Shown: one piece after another, positions 7,163 through 17,100 of the stretch | Numbering within the stretch: position 1 is the first letter of the stretch | How the letters are laid out: every line of letters starts with the position of its first letter | Assembly: GCA_002449145.1 (NCBI GenBank) | Contig: DKCG01000040.1 | Span: forward strand, 1 to 36,690 | Source of the DNA: Christensenella sp. UBA6880 | GTDB taxonomy: Bacteria > Bacillota > Clostridia > Christensenellales > CAG-917 | Reading direction: 5' to 3' | DNA: 36,690 nucleotides | The notes under the pieces: model-generated | What the model was told of the DNA's origin: nothing | The model's input: only the letters and a program-made list of their open reading frames with translations | Databases searched by the model: none | Position numbers and translations under genes: made by a program

Positions 7163-10100
7163 TTAAGCTTGCAATGTCAACAAAACATGAAACGCATAAT
7201 CTTCGTCGGCAATCAATATTTGATTATCCTCGCCGTAAGATGCGCTCAACGAATACTCAATGCCATTGGCGGTGAAATATACGCCGAATTCGTCGGAAGT
7301 CGCTTCTGCAACTTTTACGAGTTCGCCACCGTTTATCATGACGGAGAGTTTGCCTTTTTCAACGATGACTTTTGTTTTTCCGTCCGAAGATACCCAAGTT
7401 CCAAAGAAATTATCCGGGATGTCAATGGTTGCGGATTTGGCGAGATCAACATCATAGCCGTCAATTTGATAGAGGTTGAACGTTTTTGCGTCTGTGTCGT
7501 ATATTAAGAATGTGTTTGTTCCGTCAAGAGCGAATGCAAATTGACCTTTTTCTGTGTCATATTCCGCATTTATCGACTTGAAATCACCGTTGCCGATTTT
7601 GATTTGCAAATTGCCGTTTTTGTCGATGATGGTCGTTATTGCCGTCGCGCCGTTATTTCCTTCCCATGTGCCGATAATTTCTTCGGGGACTTTTGTGGGA
7701 ACCTTTTTGTAGAGATTGATGGTCATACCGCTATTGCTGTACATGATCATGCTTGGATTGCCGTAGGTGTTGTAGAAGAACAAAATGTAGGTCGTGTAGC
7801 CGTCGCCTTCGAATTCCACTTCATAACCGTAGGTTTGATTATATCTGACAGGATATGACTTGCCGTTTATATTGAGTGCCGTTTCGGTGAATACAACCGT
7901 GTAGTGGTATTCGGTGATTTCGGGGTCGGATTCCCATGTGCCGATATAGTTTTTGTTGAGAGATTCGACGCGATTGAGTTTGTCGCCGTTGCCGATTTGC
8001 AAAACGTCTTTGTTTAAGGAACCTGCGACAGAATAGAATGCTATTCTATATTCGGTGTCCGTGCCGTAGGTGCCAACGAAACCGGTTGCTTCGCTGTACG
8101 ACGTAGGAATATACTCGATGCCGTTGATTGTTATAGAAGAATAGGTGATGACAACCTTGTATTTCTCATCGTCTGACATATACATGCCCACATATTCTTC
8201 GGGAATCTCGATGCCGACCGATTCGTCGACGTGAATAAGGGTAAAACTTACATATTCATTGTTTGCATACTTAATCATTGCGGATACGAATTTTCCGTCT
8301 TTGTCTTCGGCGGCGTCGAGCAAGTAAAGGGTATCGTTGCCGAGTTTTATCGTTACGCCTTCGTTTTCGGCATAGGATATAATCTCACATTCGACATCGT
8401 TGACCCACACCGAGTGTGTTTGCACGCGCACTTTGTAATGAAGATTCTCTTTTTCGTCGTCGATTTCCCATACGCCAATGAATTTGTTATCGATTGTAAC
8501 GACGCCTGTGTCAACTGAGTCGAGCGTAACGTTGACGGAATAGTCATCACTGGTGATGAGAATTTGTTTTGAACTGAACTTCATTATGCTGACAACTTTT
8601 CCGTTCCATCTGCCGATGAAATATGCAGGTTCGGTTTCCGTTGCGGAAATGTATTGAGAAATCGTAATTTCTTTGCCATTGTAGGTGAATCCCGATTTAT
8701 CAACTGTAAGGAAGTTTCCTACATTGTCTTTATATTGACCGATGAAGTCGTCGAGAACGCTTGTCTTGCTTGCATTGTCGAAGTCGAGCCCGAGATCTTC
8801 TTTAGCATCGAAAGCGGTGACAAAATCGAAAGTCAAAGTCACGGTTTCTTCGATGCCGTAGGTTTTGTATGTGAAAACCACTTGATCAAGCGCGCCGTCT
8901 TTGAGAATGAGCGTAAGGTCGGTTGCATATGCATAATAGGATTGCTCATTGCCGATTGCAAAGAAGGGGGCAATGAGTTGAGCCATACTGTCTTGATGAA
9001 GTGTGTATTTGTTTTTGTCAACTTTTTTGAAAAGCGCAACGTTAAAACCTAGAAAATTCGGTTGATAATACTTTATCGACTCAACGTTGACTGGGTCGCG
9101 CAAAACGACTTGATTTGCAGATTCGAGATAGTCGAAAGGATAGACGTAATTGTTAAGTGTAACGTACCCGTGCTTTTCGCCCGTGTATGAGTCGTAAATC
9201 ATTTGTTCGTTTACGTAAACTTTGTAGTCGGTGTCGCCGTAGCCGGGGCGAGTTTCGCCGCCTTCCGGTTCAACGTAACCGACTTCGTGTCCTTGGTGAC
9301 GCACGGTGTAGGCTGTCTTTTCGGAAGCAGTTGTGAGTGCTGCAAGAAGCACATCGTGGTCGGCAGTGTGCGGATAAGGTTGTGTGTAGAGCGTGTCAAC
9401 GCTTGCGGTTCCGTGTTCACTTAAATTGAAGTCATAAGTTGAAACATAGGTTTCGGAAGCGGCGGACGGTTGGATTCGCTCAGTTACGATGTGAAGTTTG
9501 ACCGCAGCACCGTTTTCGACGATGACTTTAAAAGACGATATGCTTTCAGTCCAACCAGAAAGCGCGCTTGCAGCGTTTTTTGCTTTTGCCGCGTCGTAGA
9601 GAACGTATTCCGTGACGGTCACCTTTTCAAAGTCGCTTGCGGATAGCAAATCGAAAGGATTGTAGTATTCTTCAAACAAGTTATCCGAAGTGTATTCTGC
9701 AATGGTATTATTCGCAGTGTGTTGAATGACGGTGATGTTGCGGTTATCTTTGCCAAATACGGATTCGAAATAAACCTTGCCCGTTTCGGAATCTGATTCC
9801 ACCTGCGAAATTTGATTGTCGCCGAATACGGTTTCGAGATTATGAACAAAATCGTATTTGTCGTCATCTGCATCGTAAACGTAATGGCCGTTGACTTTTA
9901 GTCTACCTTGCATGGTGGAAAACACTGCATCTTCCATGTGTGCGACAAAGTTTATCTTGACCGTGGTGTCTACTTTGAGTGTGAGTGACAGAGAGCCGTC
10001 GGATGACGGCTCGGTCTCAATGTCATTAACGACATAATTTTTGAGTACGTAACCCTCTTTTGCCGTTGCGGTTATCGTCACTGCGGTATCGGGCGCAAAA

Positions 10101-10531
10101 AGAATGCCGTCCGGATTTATTTCATACGTGCCTTTTTCGCTGTCGGCGGACACGTTTAGAGCGACGTCTTTCGATTGTGCGAAGACTATCGATATAGTTG
10201 TGTTGCTTTCAACGATGAAGTTGTATTTGTTCGTGTTGCTGTCTAATGTAAGCGACGTAGATCCGGCTTCTGTGTTTGCGGTCACGCTTTCGACGATGTA
10301 CTTGCTTCCCGGTGCAACCGAAATGCCGATATATGCGTTTTCGCCTTTTTGATAGCCTTTGGCATCTTTGGGTGCAGACACATCGATTTGTATCGTCGAA
10401 TTGTCCGTAAGATTGCTTGTTATTTTCACCGAATAATACTCAGGTTCGTCGCACGCGCTCAACCCTATTGCAATAGTGAGAAGAAGGGTAAAAACAATCG
10501 CGACGGTTATTCCTTTTATTCCTTTGCTCAT
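7163..10531 (-). CDS. Giant lipoprotein with divergent InlB repeats and six tandem G-x-W/Y modules
   Basis: This 1122-aa protein has a lipoprotein signal peptide ending in Leu24-Ser-Ala-Cys27, so it is probably anchored to the outer face of the membrane. Residues about 35-195 hold two units resembling the divergent InlB B-repeat (e.g. TAVTITATAKEGYVLKNYVV). Residues 200-590 are a region I do not recognise. From about residue 597 to the end there are six tandem modules of 80-95 aa, each opening with a motif such as DDFIGQY, NKFIGVWE, EEYVGMY, KNYIGTWE, EEIIGTWE and DNFFGTW. Each is then predicted beta-strand-rich. The ribosome site AAAGGAG precedes the start. Transcription is divergent from the giant protease gene, and the same module type occurs in two lipoproteins downstream of the Opp genes. 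The function is unknown; surface binding is inference. Confidence 0.85.
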   Translation of the reverse strand: MSKGIKGITVAIVFTLLLTIAIGLSACDEPEYYSVKITSNLTDNSTIQIDVSAPKDAKGYQKGENAYIGISVAPGSKYIVESVTANTEAGSTSLTLDSNTNKYNFIVESNTTISIVFAQSKDVALNVSADSEKGTYEINPDGILFAPDTAVTITATAKEGYVLKNYVVNDIETEPSSDGSLSLTLKVDTTVKINFVAHMEDAVFSTMQGRLKVNGHYVYDADDDKYDFVHNLETVFGDNQISQVESDSETGKVYFESVFGKDNRNITVIQHTANNTIAEYTSDNLFEEYYNPFDLLSASDFEKVTVTEYVLYDAAKAKNAASALSGWTESISSFKVIVENGAAVKLHIVTERIQPSAASETYVSTYDFNLSEHGTASVDTLYTQPYPHTADHDVLLAALTTASEKTAYTVRHQGHEVGYVEPEGGETRPGYGDTDYKVYVNEQMIYDSYTGEKHGYVTLNNYVYPFDYLESANQVVLRDPVNVESIKYYQPNFLGFNVALFKKVDKNKYTLHQDSMAQLIAPFFAIGNEQSYYAYATDLTLILKDGALDQVVFTYKTYGIEETVTLTFDFVTAFDAKEDLGLDFDNASKTSVLDDFIGQYKDNVGNFLTVDKSGFTYNGKEITISQYISATETEPAYFIGRWNGKVVSIMKFSSKQILITSDDYSVNVTLDSVDTGVVTIDNKFIGVWEIDDEKENLHYKVRVQTHSVWVNDVECEIISYAENEGVTIKLGNDTLYLLDAAEDKDGKFVSAMIKYANNEYVSFTLIHVDESVGIEIPEEYVGMYMSDDEKYKVVITYSSITINGIEYIPTSYSEATGFVGTYGTDTEYRIAFYSVAGSLNKDVLQIGNGDKLNRVESLNKNYIGTWESDPEITEYHYTVVFTETALNINGKSYPVRYNQTYGYEVEFEGDGYTTYILFFYNTYGNPSMIMYSNSGMTINLYKKVPTKVPEEIIGTWEGNNGATAITTIIDKNGNLQIKIGNGDFKSINAEYDTEKGQFAFALDGTNTFLIYDTDAKTFNLYQIDGYDVDLAKSATIDIPDNFFGTWVSSDGKTKVIVEKGKLSVMINGGELVKVAEATSDEFGVYFTANGIEYSLSASYGEDNQILIADEDYAFHVLLTLQA

Positions 10532-10576
10532 ATATAGCTCCTTTTTATAGTTAAAAGTATTTTTTTAATAAAAACA

Positions 10577-10605
10577 ATCATATCATTACGTATATGTTTT
10601 GTAAA
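10577..10605 (-). promoter_or_regulatory. Promoter of the 1122-aa lipoprotein gene
   Basis: On the minus strand TTTACA (10600-10605) and TATGAT (10577-10582) are 17 bp apart, about 45 bp before the start codon. Confidence 0.65.
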
Positions 10606-11060
10606 CTTAAAACAAATAAAAAAAATTATTTAACCGAGCAAAAAAGCAAAAAATTGATTGCAATTTAAATGCAATAAATGTCTTGTCCGGATAAATGTAT
10701 AAATAATGCATAAAATGATTTTTTATGCAAAAACATGGTGAATATATTTTAAAATATCGGCGTGCAGACAAGAAAAAATCAACGAATCGTGTATTTTTTA
10801 TGGTTTTTTTAATGTTCCTTAAAAAATAAAATTTTGTCAAAAAAAGTTGTTCGCCAAAATTTAGATAGCCGAAAATCGTTGTAAGAAATTATAAAAATAT
10901 GTGTTTAGAATGCAAAAAAAAAGCAATTGGTTTCAAAAAAATCGAATTTTTGCAAAATCGATATTCAAGAGTAAAATTTTATACAAAAATGGCAAATAAA
11001 GATTATTATGCAAAAAGTTGCGTTCGCGACAAAGAAAATTGTTGATTTTTCAATGGGTCT
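10606..11060. other. AT-rich divergent intergenic region
   Basis: About 450 bp with long A and T tracts and no credible gene. A 77-codon minus-strand frame at 10607-10840 is Phe/Tyr/Lys-rich, lacks a ribosome site and reflects base composition. It contains a near-palindrome ATTGC-AATTTAAAT-GCAAT (10657-10675) and a perfect 9-bp hairpin TGCATAAAA-tgatt-TTTTATGCA (10707-10729). These could be regulatory, but nothing recognisable is present. Confidence 0.6.
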
Positions 11061-11088
11061 TTGATACAATTTAGACTTGTATTATAAA
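11061..11088 (+). promoter_or_regulatory. Promoter of the giant protease gene
   Basis: TTGATA (11061-11066) and TATAAA (11083-11088) are 16 bp apart. The expected transcript start falls in or just before a perfect palindrome, CGCATATATGCG (11092-11103), which is followed by the ribosome site GGAGA. Confidence 0.6.
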
Positions 11089-11114
11089 ATGCGCATATAT
11101 GCGTGGAGAATCTA

Positions 11115-14100
11115 ATGAACAAAAGAACAACAGAAACTACACATTACTCACTTGTGGCGTTGATATGCGTCCTTATCGTCACGTTTGCTCTCGGAATGGG
11201 TGGGGTTGCCACCGCGGGACAAAATGCGACGGACTCGGATGCGATTTCCGGCTTTACTAAAGTCGGCAATTTCGATATGGAAACGCTGCGTCAACAATAC
11301 TTCAGCCAAACAACCGTTCAAGAGACAACTGCTTCATACAGTGGAAAACGTTGGGTTATAGTTGAACTCGAAGGCGATTCTCTTTTCACTTCTTATGAAA
11401 ACAGCGGATATGCATACGGCGATTTTACTACCTATTGCAACAGCGATGAAGCTAAATTGCTCAAATCGAACATAGAGTCGTCTCATCGCAGTTTTCTTGC
11501 GACGCTCGATGACAATTGCTTTGACTACACTTACAAGTATTCTTATTCAACGCTCAACAACGGCGTTGCGCTTAAAGTGGATGCAGACACATTCAACGAG
11601 ATCAAGGAACTCGACGATGTCAAGAGCGTTTATTATTCTGAGTCATACGCCGTTCCGACGGTTGCCGTGAGCAACAACGCAAACGTGTATACAACGGGTA
11701 TTTATGACTCTTCAGACCTCGACTACAAGGGCGAAGGTATGGTTGTTGCGATTCTCGACACGGGACTTGACTATTCACACGAGGCGTTTGCAACCATGCC
11801 GACAAATCCCGCATGGGACAAGGATTACGTCGCCGCAAAGATGGCGGCCAGTACCAGATTCAACGCACAAGCCACGATTGACGATGTATATTACAACGCG
11901 AAAGTACCTTTTGCATACGACTATGCGGACGATGATTCGGACGTGTACCCGTCGTATTCCACGCACGGCACGCACGTTGCGGGTATCGTCGCAGGTAAAT
12001 CCGACTACGTTGTCAACAAAGACACGGATGAACATTTTGTAGGCGTCGCACCCGAAGCGCAACTTGTTATATGCAAAGTTTTCACCGACAATCTCGACAG
12101 CGATTCATTGGGCGGTGCCGACACGATCGATATCATTGCGGCAGTCAGCGATTGCGTCGAACTCGGCGTCGATGTCATCAACATGAGCCTCGGTTCGAGT
12201 GCGGGCTTTTCCGATGAAAAGAGCGACGAACTCATCAATGAAGTTTACAACAGAGTCAGAGCGGCGGGTATCAGCCTTGTCGTTGCTGCGAGCAACGATT
12301 ATTCTTCCGGCTTCGGCGGCGGCAACGGCACTAACCTTGCAAGCAACCCCGACAGCGGCACGGTCGGTTCGCCGTCCACTTACGGAGCAGCGCTTTCCGT
12401 TGCGTCGATTAACGGACAAAAGGCAACTTTCGTTCAAGCAAACAACGACGAAAACCAAGTCGCATTCATCACCGAGGCATCCGATGCTAACGGCAACGAA
12501 TATGACTTTGTGGACAGACTCTATAAGATTGCAGGCAAGAACAAAGGCGAAACGCTTAACTACAAATATGTCGTTGTCGGCGGCGTGGGCAGAGCTACCA
12601 ATTACACTGCAAAAATAAGAAGAGAACTTCAAGACAAAGACGGATATGACGGAACGATTGCTCTTATCAAGCGCGGCGATAACACGTTTGCGGAAAAAGT
12701 GCAAAACGCAATGGATAACGGAGCGGACGCGGTCATTATCTACAACAACTTGTCAGGCACGATAAGAATGTCGCTCGGCGACGTCAACGACCCTGTGCCG
12801 ACATGCTCAATCCCGATGGACGCAGGCAAAGTGTTTGTAGAAAAGGCAGATAAGGGCGTGGGCTCTATCCAAATCAACTCGGAATTCAAAGCCGGTCCGT
12901 TCATGTCGGACTTTTCGAGTTGGGGCCCGACTCCCGATTTGCAACTCAAACCCGAAATCACCGCACACGGCGGAGAAATCACCAGTGCTGTTCCGGGCGG
13001 ATACGATGTGTATAGCGGCACGAGTATGGCTGCTCCCAATATGGCCGGTGCCGTTGCGCTTTTAAGGCAATATCTCAAAACCGCAAATCCCACTCTCACC
13101 GGCGTTGAACTCAATGCAAGAGTAAACCAAGTGCTAATGAGCACAGCAACGATTGCTCTCAACGACGAAGGTAATCCGTATTCTCCGAGAAAACAAGGCG
13201 CGGGACTTGCGGGCATTGCCGACGCAATAAACGCGGAAAGTTATATTACCGTCAAGGACAAAGACGGCAATGTGCGCGATAAGGCCAAAGTCGAACTTTA
13301 CGACGACAAGTTAAAGACGGGTATCTACGAATTTGAATTTACCATAAATAACATTTCGGGCAGAGCGGAAGAATACGACCCTATCGTGTATGTTATGACC
13401 GAAACTCTTGCGTCGGACAATAAGACGGTTGCTGAAAAAGCATACATGCTTTCGGATAGTACGATTGAGTATTTTGTGGACGGCAATCGTCACACGGGAC
13501 ATATCGCTGTCGGCGCGAATATTACGACCACCGTCAAGGTGAAAATCACCCTTTCCCAAGCGGCAAGAGAGTATCTCGATAAGAGTTTTGAAAACGGCAT
13601 GTATGTCGAAGGCTTTGTGTCATTGAAGGGCGTCAACACCACAAAGGTGACGATCGGATTGCCCTATCTCGCATTCTATGGCGACTGGACGGCGGCACCG
13701 CTTTTCGACTACAGCACGTATGAACTTGCAGAAAGCCAAAAAGACACCAATGTGCCTGCGGAAGACAAGCTGGTTGCAAGTGCGGCCGATACGAAAGTTA
13801 TCGGTATGTACTTCGATGATAAATACATCCTTCAACTCGGCGCATATTTGTATGAAATGGACGACAGTGACGTGAAGATTTATCCCGAAAAGGAAAAAGC
13901 TGCTGTTTCTATGTTCGACAACAAGGGACAAAGAACCATCTATGAAGTATACATGGTTTACGCAGGACTTCTTCGCGGCGCAGCGTATATGAACGTCGAA
14001 ATCAAAGATGCGGCAACCGGACAAGTCATTTACACCGAAAGACAGGAAAATATCAGCAAATCATATGCCGCGGGCGGCTCTAACAGGGCGGCGGCTATAA

Positions 14101-17100
14101 CGCTCGAAATCAAACCTTCCGAGTGGAATTTGCTCAATAACGGTACGTATTACGTTTCTTTGAAAGGCGAGCTCGATTATCCCGGCGGAGAAAATCCGAA
14201 ACGTAATTCGTTTGACTTCCAATTCACCGTGGACTACGAAGAGCCGCAAATGCTCGACTACCGTATTAGATATGAGTCTTATACTGAAAATAAGAAAACG
14301 AAATACCGTATTTATATGGATGTGGACGTCATTGACAATCAATTCGTTCAAGACGTTATGCCTTGCTACGTGAAGACGGAAAAGGGACAAAATACGCTCA
14401 CGCTTTTGACCGAACATCCGATTCCGGTGTACGGCGGACAAGGACAAAAGAGCACGGTGTCTTTCGACATCACCGATATCTATGACGACTATATTAAGAC
14501 CGGAAAGATGTATATTGCGGTTGAAGACTATGCGATGAATCAGTCAACGTATATTGTCAACGCAAAAGCAGGTCTCGATTATCCCGAATCTGTTACAGTC
14601 GGCGACCCCGACGGCAGACTCGTCAACACCAAAGAGGAAAGCGAATATCCGATTTACGAACTCGAAATCAAGCAGAACGAATTGTTCTCGCCGACGATCA
14701 CGACTCTTCCCGACGCGTCTATGTCTCAAACGCTTTCTTGGTACGTGGCAAAGGGTAGCAGCGTGGTTGCGGTCAACAACGAAGAAATATTCGGTTTGTC
14801 ACAGGGCAAGGCAACGATCTATCTAAAAGACGGTGATGATTCCGACAGCGTTACGTATGCAAGAGTTGACGTTATCGTAACAGAGGAAAAACTTTCAGAA
14901 CCGGTTGCGGACAAGATTGTGTTTCCAACGCTGTTAAACGGTAGCGGATATGCGGTGAACGCAGACAAAGAAGATCTAGATCTTAACCCGGGACAAACGT
15001 TGCAAATCGTTGCGAGTATGTCACCGTGGTATATACAAAACGTCGAATTTACATGGTCTTCGACAAATCCGCAAGTAGTTGAAATAGACAACCTCGGCAA
15101 CGTGACGGCAAAAGCAAAAGGCACTGCGTATGTCGAAGCGAAAGCAAGCGGAACGCGCCTTAGCAAGAAACTTAAAATCGTTGTCGGCGACTATTACAGG
15201 ATTCTCAACTACACGCTTTACGACTATTACGGCGGCGAAGAGTGCGTGATACCGGAAGACAAGAACGTTATGTACATTGACGAAGAATGTTTCTGGTATA
15301 ACACGAACTTAAAGAGAGTGGTTCTTCCTTCAACGCTTACGGAAATTCCAAAGACCGCATTCAAGGGATGCACGAATCTCGAAGAAGTGGTTATCCCCAG
15401 CCAGTGTATAGTCATCGGCGAAAGTGCGTTCGAAGGTTGTACGAAACTTAAAACCGTTAAGTTCGGAATGTTTACGGACAGAGATCACAACGTGTCTGAC
15501 ACTTATCACGGAGCGATAACTTTGGGCCGCAACGCATTTGCGAAATGCACGTCCCTCACAACGATAGAAAATCCGCAACGCATCACAACGGCCGGCGACG
15601 GGGCGTTCTCTAATTGTACGTCTCTTGAAAGTATCGATATTTCCGAACTCAGAGTGACGGGTAGCGATGTGTTTGCAAACTGCACGAAACTTGCAAATGT
15701 CAATACATCAAAGTATACGAATATCGGAACAAATATGTTTGCGGGTTGCACTGCGCTTAAGAGTTTTGTTTTCAAAGGCTCTTATCTTAAAGAGGGTGCG
15801 TTTAACGGTTGTTCGGGACTCACGAGTTTTACGTTTGAACCGGAAGACGAATTCCTTGGTATAGGCAACTACGCTCTTGCCGGTGTTAAAATTCAAAAAA
15901 TAACGTTGCCCGACGGAACCTACTCAATAGGCGAAAGCGCATTTGAAGGCTGTTCAAGCCTCAAAGAGGTGGTTCTCGATGCAAATACAATAATTATCGG
16001 TGGTAAATTGACACCGTTTGCAAACTGTGAAAAATTTGGCAAGTTCTCTATAAACGGGGAAAGTGCAAATTATAGTGTAGGCAACGGTTCGACCGTGAAA
16101 GATGCGGGCGTGCTTTACAACAAGAACAAAACGCAAATTGTCAGCGTTCCGACGGCAAAGACGGATTTTGAATTGCTTTCGAGCGTCGTTAGCATAGCGG
16201 ACGGAGCGTTTGCAGGATGCAAAGCAATCTCGACGCTTAACATTTCGGGCGTTTCCGAGATCGGGAAATACGCATTTGCTGGCAGTACAGTCAAATCGGT
16301 AAAGTTCGGCAACATTATCGCACTTCCCGAAGGCGTGTTTGCAAACTGCTCGAGACTTACCGACGTCAATGGAATCGGCGGCGTGCTTTCCGTAGAAGCA
16401 TACGCGTTTAAGGGAACGACTGCTTTGAGAAGCATTAGTCTTGCAAGCGCGACTTCAATCGGCGATTACGCATTCCAAAACAGCGGCGTGACAGAAATGA
16501 CTGCGACCAATGTCGAGAGTATCGGAAATAATGCATTTGCATCTTCCAAACTCACGGTAGCGAATTTTGAAAGAGCAACTTCGATAGGCGATAGAGCATT
16601 CGCCGTGTGTAACAATCTCACAAGCGCGAAATTCGGCGGTGTGAGCAAGATGGGCAAAGAAGTCTTTGTTTCATCTTCGGCACTTACAAACGTAACGTTC
16701 GGTCAAGGAACAAAGGTTGTCGGCGCATATGCGTTTTATTCTTCGAGTGCGCGCGATAACCTTATAAATGTAGTTATTCCCGACGGAATCGAAAGTATCG
16801 GCGAGTTTGCTTTCTACAACTGCACCGAACTTTCGACCGTCAATGTCACTGGTGCGAAGACGATAGGCAACTATGCTTTCTACAACTGCTCATCTCTGAC
16901 AAAAGCATCGCTCGGCACTGCTAAAACGATAGGCAAGGGTGCATTTGCAAGCACCGGACTTACGAGCGCAGATCTTACAAGCGCAGTTGAAATAGACGCA
17001 TACGCATTTATGAGCGCGCCGCTTGAAAGAGTAAACCTCGGTGCGGTTCAGTTTATCGGTGACTATGCGTTTGCAAACACTGCGCTCACAACGGTTACGC

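Noticed and set aside
10607..10840. 77-codon minus-strand frame in the AT-rich gap
   Set aside because: The Phe/Tyr/Ile/Lys composition follows from AT-richness. It has no ribosome site and the minus-strand lipoprotein promoter lies immediately beyond it.
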